Assembly: GCA_000474255.1 (NCBI GenBank)
Contig: BATO01000021.1
Location: forward strand, 16,386-80,385
Direction: 5' to 3'
DNA from: Aquipseudomonas alcaligenes MRY13-0052
Lineage (GTDB): Bacteria > Pseudomonadota > Gammaproteobacteria > Pseudomonadales > Pseudomonadaceae
Length of the DNA stretch: 64,000 nt
Shown: piece after piece, positions 1 through 8,596 of the stretch
Layout of the letters: each line of letters starts with the position of its first letter
How positions within the stretch are numbered: the stretch's first letter is position 1
Program-made: the position numbers and the translations under genes
Notes under the pieces: model-generated
Told to the model about the DNA's origin: nothing
Database searches by the model: none
Seen by the model: only the letters and a program-made list of their open reading frames with translations

Positions 1-1337
1 CCGTGCTTGTCGAGGAAGGCCAGCACCTCGTCGTACTGGCCACCCTCGTTGGAATAGCGCGCGTAGTTGCGCGCGGTGGTCAGCCATTCCAGGGTGGTGG
101 CGCGCACCTCCTTGAGGGCCGCCTTGAGGTGGCGGTCGGTCACCGGCTGCTCGCGGCCTTCGGCGATGGATTCCTCGATCGCCTCGTCCACCGCCGTCTC
201 CACCAGCTCGCGCAGGTCGGCGCCGGAGAAGCCCGAGGTGCTGCGGGCGAGGAACTCGTAGTCGATCTCCCCTTCGCTGGGCCGGTCAGCCATCAGCATG
301 CGCAGCAGGCTGGCGCGTGCGGGGCGGTCCGGCGGCGGCACGAACAGCACCCGGTCGAAACGACCGGGACGGCGGAAGGCGGCATCCACCGACCAGGGCA
401 CGTTGGTGGCGGCGAGGATCAGCATACCGTGGTTGGACTGGGCGAAGCCGTCCATCTCGGTGAGGAACTGGCTCACCAGCTTGGACGAGGTGGCTTCGCG
501 GGTGTTGGTGCGGCGCCCGCCCAGGGCCTCCACCTCATCGAAGAACAGCACCGCCGGCGCCTTGGCCCGGGCTTCCTCGAACAGGGCGTGGAGCTTGCGC
601 TCGGACTCGCCGATGTACATGTCCAGCACGTCGGAAATGGCGACGTTGAGGAAGGTGGCCTTGCACTCCCCCGCCGTGGCGCGGGCCAGCATGGTCTTGC
701 CGCAGCCCGGCGGGCCGTAGAGCAGGATGCCGCCGCCGACACGCTTGCGGAAGCGCTGGAACAGCCCCGGCTTCTGGTACGGCAGGATGATCTTCTTGTG
801 GATGGTCTTCTTCAGCTCGTCGAGGCCGCCGACATCGTCGAAGGTCAGGGTCTCGGCGTTCGGCGTCAGCAGGCGGGTGGTCTCGGCCTTGTCGGTGTCG
901 TCGTTGGAGATGACCCGCAGGCGCGGGCGCCCCTCGCCGCCACGGAAGTCCACCACCGAGGCATTGAGGCGGCGCTGCAGGGCGACGTCCTCCAGCGCCG
1001 GGCTGGCCTCGACGGCGGCGCGGTACTCGCGCAGGCCTTCCTCGCGACGCTCCAGGTCGGCCAGGGCACGGGCGCGCAGCAGGCGCTCGGCCGGCTCGTC
1101 ACCGCCCAGCAGGGCCAATGCCCGCTCGGCCTCACCGGCCCCCAGGCACAGGCGCGCGGCTTGCTGGCGCAGGGCGGACGCTTCCATCCGTGCCGCCAGC
1201 CCCTCGGGCAGGAAGGCCAGGCCCCGGGCGCATTCGTTGCGCTCGATCCAGGCCGGCAGCAGCAGCGCCAGTAGTGCGTCGTTGTCGGGCGAGGCGGACA
1301 GCGCCGCCTCCAGTTGAACCAGTGTCGCGTCATCCAT
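1..1337 (-). CDS. AAA+ family ATPase (CDC48/FtsH-like single AAA module), C-terminus cut by window edge
   Basis: About 445 codons are visible; the gene runs off the left edge. The N-terminal ~140 residues are Ala/Leu-rich, helical and TPR-like with no sharp family signature. A single AAA+ module follows: Walker A GPPGCGKT near residues 208-215, Walker B LFFDEVEA near 262-269, then a sensor/arginine-finger stretch (AATNVPW, FRRPGRFDR) typical of the classical AAA clade. No zinc-protease motif is seen before the edge, so I infer an unfolding or remodelling ATPase rather than FtsH. The start is uncertain: ATG at 1337 has GGAG about 12 nt upstream, and an in-frame ATG lies at 1355. It is co-oriented with the metallophosphatase 40 nt away. 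Partner and substrate are unknown. Confidence 0.85.
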   Translation of the reverse strand, partial: MDDATLVQLEAALSASPDNDALLALLLPAWIERNECARGLAFLPEGLAARMEASALRQQAARLCLGAGEAERALALLGGDEPAERLLRARALADLERREEGLREYRAAVEASPALEDVALQRRLNASVVDFRGGEGRPRLRVISNDDTDKAETTRLLTPNAETLTFDDVGGLDELKKTIHKKIILPYQKPGLFQRFRKRVGGGILLYGPPGCGKTMLARATAGECKATFLNVAISDVLDMYIGESERKLHALFEEARAKAPAVLFFDEVEALGGRRTNTREATSSKLVSQFLTEMDGFAQSNHGMLILAATNVPWSVDAAFRRPGRFDRVLFVPPPDRPARASLLRMLMADRPSEGEIDYEFLARSTSGFSGADLRELVETAVDEAIEESIAEGREQPVTDRHLKAALKEVRATTLEWLTTARNYARYSNEGGQYDEVLAFLDKH

Positions 1338-1379
1338 AGTGCGCGAGGACTCCATTGAACGATTCAGGGCGGGCGCCGC

Positions 1380-2354
1380 TCAATGCGGCGCTTCCGGGCG
1401 CTCCACCTCGACCCAGACGAACTTGTCCGGGTCCAGCCGGGTTTCGGCATCCAGCCGGTAGGCCACCAGCTTGCCGTACATAACCGCGCTGTAGTCGAGG
1501 CAGGCGAGATTGGGGCGGATCGGTGCCGGGCGGCCCCGGCGCCAGTAATGGCCGACGAACAGCAGCGGCTCGTCGGCGCCGTAGTTGAGCAGCGCGGATT
1601 TCTGCGCCGCCGAGAGCGGTTGGCGGGCCACCTGCTCGGGCAACGCATCGGGCTGGAAGACCACGTCGCCGTAAGTCTGCGGGTCTTCCTCCCAGAACTT
1701 GGTGCGGAACACCGAGCGGGTGAAGCCGTCGCTGCCGGTCAGGGTCATGCCGCTGGGCAAGGGCATGTCGGTGCCGCGCAGCAGCCGATTGAACACGCGG
1801 AAGGCGAAGCTGCCGCGCTCGGCGGCGGCCTTGATGAAAGCTTCGTCGACCCGACCATCGGGGTGCAGGGCGCGCAGCGGCTCGATCAGCTCGTTGTCCC
1901 AGCAGGCGTGAACCATGCGGAAGTGATCGCCATCGATGAACAGCGGCAGCTCCTGGAACCAGCCGAGGAAGTCACGCCAGTCGCCCGGGTGGCCTTCGAA
2001 CTGTTCCAGGGTCTCCTTGAGCAAGCGTGCGTGGCGCGGCGTGTGCTCATGGACGAACTGGCGCCCGCTGCCAGGCGTCGCCGGGGTGCTCCAGCCGATG
2101 GCATTGAACTCGTGGTTGCCCATGATGCAGCGCGCCTGCCCGGCCTCGACCATGGCGTGGACCAGGTGCAGCGCCTCGCGGATGCGCGGGCCGCGGTCGA
2201 TGATGTCGCCGAGGAACAGCGCCATGCGCCGAGGGTGCTGCCAGACATCGCCGTGTTTGCGGTAACCGAGGCGATCGAGCAAACGCTCCAGGGTGCGCGC
2301 GCAGCCGTGCACATCGCCGATCAGGTCGTAGCCGCGCACGGCATCGAGGTTCAT
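1380..2354 (-). CDS. Calcineurin-like metallophosphatase
   Basis: A 324-residue protein of the PPP/Ap4A-hydrolase-like metallophosphatase superfamily. The metal-binding motifs stand in order: GDVHG (residues 13-17), GDIIDRG and GNHE in the first half, with downstream His residues (VGHYW). Such proteins hydrolyse phosphoesters with two bound metals; the substrate here cannot be told from sequence. The ATG overlaps the nadK stop by one base (TGATG), so the two are very likely translated from one mRNA. A much longer reading frame continues upstream through nadK, but it loses all family similarity there. Confidence 0.9.
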   Translation of the reverse strand: MNLDAVRGYDLIGDVHGCARTLERLLDRLGYRKHGDVWQHPRRMALFLGDIIDRGPRIREALHLVHAMVEAGQARCIMGNHEFNAIGWSTPATPGSGRQFVHEHTPRHARLLKETLEQFEGHPGDWRDFLGWFQELPLFIDGDHFRMVHACWDNELIEPLRALHPDGRVDEAFIKAAAERGSFAFRVFNRLLRGTDMPLPSGMTLTGSDGFTRSVFRTKFWEEDPQTYGDVVFQPDALPEQVARQPLSAAQKSALLNYGADEPLLFVGHYWRRGRPAPIRPNLACLDYSAVMYGKLVAYRLDAETRLDPDKFVWVEVERPEAPH

Positions 2355-3241
2355 CAGTCGCCACCACCCAGGCGGCTGCCCCACCCCAGCTTGGTGCGGC
2401 AGACCTCGTAGTAGTTGTGGTCCAGCGGGTGGATGAGGCGCAGCTTCTGCGGCTTCTTGGCCACCGTGATGGTGTCCCCGGGGGCGCAGGTGAAGTGGTT
2501 CTGGCCGTCGCAGGAAATCAGCGGGTAGATCTGCATGTCCGGCGAGACCACGATCTTCAGTTCGCTGTTGCTGTCGACCACGATCGGGCGGCTGGACAGG
2601 GTGTGCGGGTACATGGGCACCACGCCGATGGCATCCAGCTTCGGGTGCATGATCGGCCCGCCGGCGGACAGCGCGTAGGCGGTGGAGCCGGTGGGCGTGG
2701 CGACGATCAGGCCGTCGGCCTTCTGGCTGCAGACAAACTGGCCATCGATGTGCAGTTCGAACTCGATCATCTTGGTCGACTTGCCGGGGTGCAGCACCAC
2801 GTCGTTGAGCGCGTCGCCCTGGCCGATGGCCTCGCCGTGGCGGCGCACTTCGGCCTCCAGCAGGAAGCGGCTCTCCACCAGGTACTGGCCGTCGAGCACC
2901 TCGGCTACCTTGATCTCCAGCTCGTCCGGCTTGATGTCGGTGAGGAAGCCCAGGCTGCCGCGGTTGATGCCCAGTACCGGCACGTTGTGGCGGGCCAAGG
3001 CGCGGGCGGCGCCGAGCATGCTGCCGTCGCCGCCGACCACGATGACCATGTCGCAGACCTCGCCGAGGATCTTTCGCGAGGAGGTCTGCAGGCCGTGGCC
3101 CGGCAGGACTTCGGCGATGGTGTCTTCGAGGATCACATGCAGGTGGCGGTCCAGCAGGAATCGTTTCAGGCGGCGGATGGTATCGAGCACATGGGGGCTG
3201 CCCAGGCGACCGATGATGCCGATATTGCGGAATTGCTCCAT
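2354..3241 (-). CDS. nadK: NAD kinase
   Basis: A 295-residue NAD kinase that phosphorylates NAD to NADP in the cytoplasm. It shows the diagnostic GGDGS motif (VVGGDGSML), the NRGSLGFLTD segment and the conserved ATPTGSTAYALSAGGPI nucleotide-binding stretch, at the normal family length. ATG at 3241 follows GGAG by 5 nt. It heads a two-gene unit with the metallophosphatase (1-nt overlap) and is divergent from the DUF1853 gene across about 95 bp. Confidence 0.97.
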   Translation of the reverse strand: MEQFRNIGIIGRLGSPHVLDTIRRLKRFLLDRHLHVILEDTIAEVLPGHGLQTSSRKILGEVCDMVIVVGGDGSMLGAARALARHNVPVLGINRGSLGFLTDIKPDELEIKVAEVLDGQYLVESRFLLEAEVRRHGEAIGQGDALNDVVLHPGKSTKMIEFELHIDGQFVCSQKADGLIVATPTGSTAYALSAGGPIMHPKLDAIGVVPMYPHTLSSRPIVVDSNSELKIVVSPDMQIYPLISCDGQNHFTCAPGDTITVAKKPQKLRLIHPLDHNYYEVCRTKLGWGSRLGGGD

Positions 3242-3335
3242 GGGGCTCCAGCAGGGCTCTGCAACGGGGTGGAATGCTCGGATTATGGGCGAAAGCCCGT
3301 GACAGCGGCAAACCAGCCTCGACTATGCTCGCAGC

Positions 3336-4280
3336 ATGCATCCCTTCGCCGCCCTCGCCGCCCTGCCCCGCCATTTGCGTCAGAACGTCGTGCGTGACCT
3401 GGCCTGGGTGCTGCTGTCGCCGCCCCTGCTGGCCCAGGCGCCCTGGCGCCAGCGCCACCCGCTCAGTGCCAGTGCCTGGGCCGCCGAGCCGGCGCGCCTG
3501 GTGGCCTGGCTGGAACAGCAGGACGCCGCGCCCACCGAGCTGGAGCACTGGCTGAGCCAGGGCTCCAGCCGGCGCCTCGGCCTCTACTACGAGCGCCTCT
3601 GGCAATTCGCCCTGGCCCGGGCACCAGGCATCCGCCTGCTGGGTGCCAACCTGCCGGTGCGGGTGACCGGCCAGACCCTCGGCGAACTGGACCTGCTGCT
3701 GCAGGACGAGGAAGGCGTGCATCACCTGGAGCTGGCCATCAAGCTCTACCTGGGGCCACGTCACGGCCAGGGCGAGGACGCCGCGCAGTGGCTCGGCCCG
3801 GGCAGCCTGGACCGCCTCGACCTCAAGCTGGAGCACCTCGCCCAGCACCAGCTGCCACTCTCCTCCAACCCGGAATGCCGCCCGCTGCTGGAGGAACTCG
3901 GCGCCTGGCCGGCCAGCGCCGAACTGTGGCTGGGCGGCTACCTCTTCTACCCCTGGCCCGGTGACTGCACCGCCCCCCTGGGCGCCCACGGCGAGCACCT
4001 GCATGGACGCTGGCTGCGACGCAGCGACATCGCCGACTTTCTCGCTCAGAAGCCCGAGGCTGCCTGGCAACCCCTGGAGCGCCATTCCTGGCTGGCGCCC
4101 GCGTTGTGCGAACCTGCGGACCTCTGGCCTCGCGAGCGGTTGGAGCACTGGCTGCTGGAACTCCCCGCAGACGCTCCCGCACGCATGCTGGTACGCCTGG
4201 AGGATGCGGGGGAACGATGGGAAGAGCGGGAGCGGGTGTTCCTGGTCAGCGATCGCTGGCCGCAGACGGTGGGAGGCTGA
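3336..4280 (+). CDS. DUF1853 family protein
   Basis: A 314-residue cytoplasmic protein that I recognise as DUF1853, found beside nadK in pseudomonads. It has no signal peptide or membrane segment. The central part (LGELDLLLQDEEG, then HHLELAIKLYLG) has the spacing of acidic residues and E-x-K seen in PD-(D/E)XK-type nuclease folds. That fold assignment is my inference and no activity is established. It is transcribed away from nadK and followed by REP-like palindromes. Confidence 0.85.
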   Translation: MHPFAALAALPRHLRQNVVRDLAWVLLSPPLLAQAPWRQRHPLSASAWAAEPARLVAWLEQQDAAPTELEHWLSQGSSRRLGLYYERLWQFALARAPGIRLLGANLPVRVTGQTLGELDLLLQDEEGVHHLELAIKLYLGPRHGQGEDAAQWLGPGSLDRLDLKLEHLAQHQLPLSSNPECRPLLEELGAWPASAELWLGGYLFYPWPGDCTAPLGAHGEHLHGRWLRRSDIADFLAQKPEAAWQPLERHSWLAPALCEPADLWPRERLEHWLLELPADAPARMLVRLEDAGERWEERERVFLVSDRWPQTVGG

Positions 4281-4301
4281 GAGCTGGAAGCTGGACAGTA
4301 T

Positions 4302-4390
4302 GTAGGTCGGGTGCAACCCGGCAGCCTTTCGCGGGTTTCACCCGCCCTACAGGGGCTATCCCGGTGGGAGCGAATTCATTCGCGAAAACG
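4302..4390. repeat. REP-like palindromes between convergent genes
   Basis: A 19-nt near-perfect inverted repeat (arms 4302-4320 and 4332-4350, core GTAGGTCGGGTG) is followed by a second palindrome around 4366-4386 (GCGAATTCATTCGC). The first core recurs at 24501-24520. Extragenic palindromes of this kind are common between convergent genes in Pseudomonas. Confidence 0.7.
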
Positions 4391-4407
4391 GTAAGCCCAC
4401 TCGGGGT

Positions 4408-5514
4408 TTACCGGCTGCGCTCGGTGCGTCCGCCGGAACGGGCCAGGTAGCCGGCGCCGTCTTCACAGAGCAAGGCATCGCGCTGCACGGCGGGCAGTGC
4501 ATCCAGGCCGTCGCGCAGGGCGTAGGCCTTGAAGCCCAGTTGGGAGAGGAGGAACACCGCGCTGGCGCTGCGCTTGCCGCTGTCGCAGTAGCACAGGTAG
4601 GCCTTCTCGCGGTCGAGCAGGCGCGCCTTCAGGCGCAGCAGGTGCAGGGGCATGTTCAGCGCCTGGGGGGCATGGGCGCGTTCGTATTCGTCCTGCAGGC
4701 GCACGTCCAGCCATTGGCCGCCTGCGGCCAGCAGGCGCGACGCCTCGCCGAGGGAGACTTCGTCCACCACCGGCGCCTTGAGCAGGGCGAAGAAGTCCTG
4801 GCGATCCAGGCGCAGCACCACGCCGTCTTCGAGCAGGGTGACGGTGGCGTTGCGCGGCCGGTCGGAGAGCAACGCCTCCTCGCCGAAGCAGGCACCCACT
4901 TCCAGCTCGGCGAGCACCTGATGCTCGCTGCCGGCACCACGGATCACCTCGGCGCGACCCGATTGCAGGAAGTAGCAGCAATCCCCCGCTTCGCCCTCGC
5001 GCAGCACTTCGCTGCCGGCGGGCATCTCGACGCGCTGCAGGCGCGCCACCATCTCCTGCACGTTGGCCGGCGGCACCTTGGCGAACAGCGGGTTCTCCAG
5101 CAGGCGCTCCAGCCATTCCTGGTCGCCGTCCGGGTCCAGTTGCAGGAGCAGGTCCTGGTAAGCCGAGCGCCAGGTGATCAGGCGCGCCAGGGTGGCGCTG
5201 TCGATGGCCAGCACGCTGACTTCGGTCAGTGCCAGGGCCTCCTGCAGGCGCGGCAGGCTGGGGGACAACGGATGGCAGCTGGCCTCGCTGCCGGCGACCA
5301 GGCGCTGCTCGCTGCCATCGGCATCGCGCAGTTGCAGTTCACCGGCCAGCAGGTAATAGGTCAGCCGCGCCTGGTCGCCCCGGCGGAACAGGGCCTGGCC
5401 GGCGAGCAGCGGCTGCGGTACCAGCTGGCTGCGCAGTTCGCGCCACTGCTGCTCGGACAAGGCATTGAGCGGCGTCAGGCTGCGCAGTTGGTCCGGATTG
5501 AGCGGTTCGGTCAT
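4408..5514 (-). CDS. Cyclic-nucleotide-binding / rhodanese fusion protein
   Basis: A 368-residue soluble protein. It has two cNMP-binding-like beta-roll domains (about residues 10-125 and 135-245). The second carries the family FGEEALLSDRPRNATV phosphate-binding-cassette region, but the first is degenerate. A C-terminal rhodanese domain follows (about 255-360) with an apparently intact active-site loop CDSGKRS. The architecture suggests sulfur transfer or persulfide chemistry gated by a ligand. That role is inferred; which nucleotide binds, if any, is unknown. ATG at 5514 has AGGA about 8 nt upstream, giving a 4-nt gap to the stop of the upstream desulfhydrase-like gene, so the two are co-transcribed. 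An upstream in-frame extension lacks similarity. Confidence 0.88.
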   Translation of the reverse strand: MTEPLNPDQLRSLTPLNALSEQQWRELRSQLVPQPLLAGQALFRRGDQARLTYYLLAGELQLRDADGSEQRLVAGSEASCHPLSPSLPRLQEALALTEVSVLAIDSATLARLITWRSAYQDLLLQLDPDGDQEWLERLLENPLFAKVPPANVQEMVARLQRVEMPAGSEVLREGEAGDCCYFLQSGRAEVIRGAGSEHQVLAELEVGACFGEEALLSDRPRNATVTLLEDGVVLRLDRQDFFALLKAPVVDEVSLGEASRLLAAGGQWLDVRLQDEYERAHAPQALNMPLHLLRLKARLLDREKAYLCYCDSGKRSASAVFLLSQLGFKAYALRDGLDALPAVQRDALLCEDGAGYLARSGGRTERSR

Positions 5515-5518
5515 CCCA

Positions 5519-6505
5519 TCATCCTGAGGAATCAGCTGAGGTGGCAGTGTAGCCAGCCAGTTGCAACAGGCGCGGCAACATGGCTCTACGGCCTTGCAGG
5601 CCACCGGTATGCAACATGATCACGCGACTGCCGGCGGCAAGGTAACCGGCCTCCACGTACTGGCGCAACGCTATTAACGCCTTGGCGGTGTAGAGCGGGT
5701 CCAGCTCGATGCCGGTGCGGGCCTCGAAGTCGAACAGCGCCGTCGCCAATTCGGCATCCACCCGGGCGAAGCCGCCACGGCTGGCGTCCAGCAATCGATA
5801 GCCGGTATCGGCGGCGCCGGCCTCCGCCAGCAACGCCCGCACCTGCTCGGCGACGCCATGGTCAGGCGGCACCGCCAGGGCACCGAACACCGGATGGCGC
5901 CCGCCCTCCCCCAGCACCAGGCCGGCCAGGGTAGTGCCGGTACCGGCCGCCAGCCAGAGCGCGTCGTAATCGCTCCAGCCGAGGCTCGGTAATTGTTCGT
6001 CGATCATCGCCACCAGCGGTGCGCAGCCCAGGGCGCCCGGCAGGCCGCCGCCCCCTTCGGGCACCTGGGCGAAGCCCGGGTAGCGCGCCGCCCAGGGTTC
6101 CCAGAACCCCGGCAGGTGGCGGGCGCGGTAGCCGCCATAGCCGAGCCAGTGCAATTCCATGCCCAGCTCGCGCAGGTCGCTCACCGTCGGCGTCTCCACG
6201 GGTTCGCCACGCAGCAAACCGACACAGGGGAAACCGAAACGCCGCCCCGCCGCCGCCAGGGCATGCAGGTGGTTGGAATGGGCGCCGCCCAGGCTGATCA
6301 CACCCTCGGCGCCCTGTTCGGCGGCCCGCGCCAGGTGCGGCGCCAGCTTGAACCACTTGTTGCCGCTCACCAGCGGGTCGATGCGCTCCAGGCGCAACAG
6401 GGCGAGGCTCACCGACGCGCGGTCGAACCAATCGAGACGGATGGGGTCGAGGCTGGCGCTGGGCGTCCAGTCGGGCAAGCGAAGGGGCAAGGCGGAGTCC
6501 GGCAA
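5519..6505 (-). CDS. D-cysteine desulfhydrase / ACC deaminase-family PLP enzyme
   Basis: A fold-type II PLP-dependent enzyme of about 328 residues. The PLP lysine sits in SGNKWFK (Lys50 with this start), with the Ser/Asn loop GGAHSNH after it; the GTG-TTL loop near residue 190 would bind phosphate. Homologues release sulfide, pyruvate and ammonia from D-cysteine or related amino acids, or deaminate ACC; the sequence does not decide. The start is doubtful: no ATG or Shine-Dalgarno fits, and TTG at 6505 is used here although downstream TTG codons are possible. It lies 4 nt upstream of the cNMP/rhodanese gene, which suggests a link to sulfide handling. Confidence 0.85.
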   Translation of the reverse strand: MPDSALPLRLPDWTPSASLDPIRLDWFDRASVSLALLRLERIDPLVSGNKWFKLAPHLARAAEQGAEGVISLGGAHSNHLHALAAAGRRFGFPCVGLLRGEPVETPTVSDLRELGMELHWLGYGGYRARHLPGFWEPWAARYPGFAQVPEGGGGLPGALGCAPLVAMIDEQLPSLGWSDYDALWLAAGTGTTLAGLVLGEGGRHPVFGALAVPPDHGVAEQVRALLAEAGAADTGYRLLDASRGGFARVDAELATALFDFEARTGIELDPLYTAKALIALRQYVEAGYLAAGSRVIMLHTGGLQGRRAMLPRLLQLAGYTATSADSSG

Positions 6506-6555
6506 CGGAGCGGTGACGAGCGGCAGGATACGGCAGGCGCCGCGCCGCCGCGAGA

Positions 6556-7926
6556 TCAGCTGACGGTGCGCAGGCGGCTGCTGGCCTTGTGGCGCGCGCA
6601 GCAGTTGGAATCACCGGCGACGAAGCGGCTGGGCGAATCCACCCGGTCGATGGGCATGGAGCAACGCTCGCCGCTGGGCAGGGTCGCTTCGCAGGTGGGT
6701 TGCTGGTAGTGGGTCAGCCACTGGCGGTACTGGGCTTCGGAGACGAAGCACTTGGACGCCGCGTAGGCCAGCGGGTTGTCCTGGTAGCGGGCGACATCCT
6801 GCAGCGGGATGGTCAGGTGCCCGGCACCCGGGTGATAGACCACGAAGACCACGCCGAGACGGGCCAGGCGCTCGAGGATCTGGTCGCCCCCCTGGTTCAC
6901 CAGTTGCTCGCGCTCCTGCTTGAGGCGGTCGATCTCCTGCTGCAGCTGGGCGTCCAGCTCGTTGCGGTAGGCGAGCTCGACATCGCGGATGGCGATCTGC
7001 TCCTTGTAGTCCATCACCGCAGCGGCGATCTTGGCCTGCATCTCGCTGTCGAACTGCGAACGCAGGATGTCCACCTCGGTGCGGCCGTGACGCTCCAGCG
7101 CACGCAGCTGCTGGCTCATTTCCTCGCGGGACTTCTGGAAGCCGTCGGTCTGGGTAAGCAACTGGCGCTTGAGGTCGGCGTTGAGTTCTTCCTGCTGACG
7201 CAGGTTCTGCTGCAGGCCCTGGATCTGCTCCTGCAGGCTGCGCGCCTGTTCTTCGGCGGAGAGGCGATATTTGGCCAGGGCCTCTTCGTTCTGCTGGCCG
7301 AGGCTGGCGATGCGCAGACGCTGCTGCTTGATCAGCTGCGCGGTCTTCAGGCGATGTTCCTGCTCCAGCTTCTGCGCCAGTTGCTCGGCCACTTCGGCGG
7401 ACGCATCCGGCGGCGCGTACCACTTGTCTTCGGGTGCCATCTGCAGACGCTGGGGCTCAACCGCCTGGGGCTGGTCGTCCTCCACCATCAGGCCGAGGCC
7501 ATTGCGCTTGACCGTATCGCGGACCAGGGCCAGGTCATTGCTGCCCGGGGCCAGGTTCGGGTCCCACATGTGCATCTGGTGCCAGGACACCGGGCACTGG
7601 CTGCGGCAGGCGAGGCGTATCGGCCCGGCGCCCAGGTCGGGGCCACGGCCAGCACGTTCGGCCAGGTGGCGCAGGGGCATGTTCCAGCCGGTGTCGGCCT
7701 GGCCCTTCTCGTCGAAGTCCAGGTAGAAGAACACCAGGGAACGGACCAGCAAACGGGGATTGATCAGCACATACGCCAGGCGCATCTGCTCATCGGCGTA
7801 CTCGGGCATGTTCACCACACCGTCGAGCATCGCCTCGAATTCGGGGAAGAGCATTTCCTTGCAGACGCCACGCTCATTGAAGAACAGCACGGCTTCAACC
7901 ATCTGCGGCTTGTTCTGCATGCTCAT
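6556..7926 (-). CDS. Coiled-coil protein of unknown function with C-terminal Cys/His cluster
   Basis: I do not recognise a functional family for this 456-residue protein. The N-terminal ~190 residues look globular (VEAVLFFNERGVCKEM; ADTGWNMPLRHLAERAG). Residues about 205-370 form a long Gln/Glu/Leu-rich coiled coil, and the C-terminal ~90 residues carry Cys residues and a CCARH motif that could bind metal. There is no signal peptide or membrane segment. ATG at 7926 has AGAGGGA about 5 nt upstream, which decides the start against a longer frame. A scaffolding role is only a guess. Confidence 0.8.
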   Translation of the reverse strand: MSMQNKPQMVEAVLFFNERGVCKEMLFPEFEAMLDGVVNMPEYADEQMRLAYVLINPRLLVRSLVFFYLDFDEKGQADTGWNMPLRHLAERAGRGPDLGAGPIRLACRSQCPVSWHQMHMWDPNLAPGSNDLALVRDTVKRNGLGLMVEDDQPQAVEPQRLQMAPEDKWYAPPDASAEVAEQLAQKLEQEHRLKTAQLIKQQRLRIASLGQQNEEALAKYRLSAEEQARSLQEQIQGLQQNLRQQEELNADLKRQLLTQTDGFQKSREEMSQQLRALERHGRTEVDILRSQFDSEMQAKIAAAVMDYKEQIAIRDVELAYRNELDAQLQQEIDRLKQEREQLVNQGGDQILERLARLGVVFVVYHPGAGHLTIPLQDVARYQDNPLAYAASKCFVSEAQYRQWLTHYQQPTCEATLPSGERCSMPIDRVDSPSRFVAGDSNCCARHKASSRLRTVS

Positions 7927-8054
7927 CGGTTTCCCTCTAGGCCAACGCGGTGAGTCCCTGGGCGGGACGGGTGACATTCCTGTCGGTGGTGCTACGCCTG
8001 GGAGACAGGCGTACATCCTGATTCACGGAGTCTAGGGGAAAAAGCGCAACGGGC

Positions 8055-8131
8055 AATGTGACTGGGTTGGCACTCGACCCGCCCCCATCGGGGAGCGGAC
8101 CGGGCGCACAGTGAAAATGTGATGGGGTTGG
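8055..8131. repeat. Pair of 16-nt near-identical direct repeats
   Basis: AATGTGACTGGGTTGG at 8055-8070 and AATGTGATGGGGTTGG at 8116-8131 lie between the stop of the NTF2-like gene (8138) and the coiled-coil gene start. They could be a regulator site or a chance duplication. Confidence 0.4.
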
Positions 8132-8137
8132 AGACTT

Positions 8138-8569
8138 TCAGCTTTTCATCGCGGCGAGATAGGGCGCCAGACGCCTTCCCATCTCCTCGCCGAGGGCGGC
8201 GAGACCGCTCATCGGGCGGATCATCACTTCGAAATCGACGATCTTGCCCTGTTCGTCGAAGCGGATCATGTCGATGCCCTTCAGCTCGCGCTCACCGACC
8301 CGGGCACTGAACTCCAGCACCACGCTGAGGCCATCGGCGCTGGCCAGTTCGCGGTGGTAGGCGAAGTCCTCGAACACCTTGATCACGGTGTTGAGGATCA
8401 GGTTCACCGCCTGCGCGCCCGGGTAGGGCGTGTGCGCCATGGGCGAGCGGAACACCGCCTGCGGGTGCAGCAGCTCGGGCAGCTGGCTCAGGTCCTGGCT
8501 GGCGATGAACTGGTGCCAGCGTTGCAGGCTGGCGGCCACGGCGGGATTCAATCGGGCTTCGAGGGACAT
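8138..8569 (-). CDS. NTF2-like / SnoaL-fold protein
   Basis: A 143-residue protein with the cone-shaped NTF2/SnoaL fold signature: an N-terminal helix (RWHQFIASQDLSQLPELLHP), then the AVFRSPM strand and a C-terminal beta sheet (IDMIRFDEQGKIVDFEVMIRP). Members include polyketide cyclases, isomerases and many orphan proteins; no reaction can be assigned. ATG at 8569 has AAGGA 8 nt upstream. It stands alone between the coiled-coil gene and the MITE-like element. Confidence 0.8.
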   Translation of the reverse strand: MSLEARLNPAVAASLQRWHQFIASQDLSQLPELLHPQAVFRSPMAHTPYPGAQAVNLILNTVIKVFEDFAYHRELASADGLSVVLEFSARVGERELKGIDMIRFDEQGKIVDFEVMIRPMSGLAALGEEMGRRLAPYLAAMKS

Positions 8570-8596
8570 CGGCTATTCCTTGTTTTTATCAGCCTA

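Noticed and set aside
2355..4316. Upstream extension of the metallophosphatase frame through nadK and beyond
   Set aside because: Similarity begins exactly at the ATG at 2354, which overlaps the nadK stop; the extension is out of frame with nadK.
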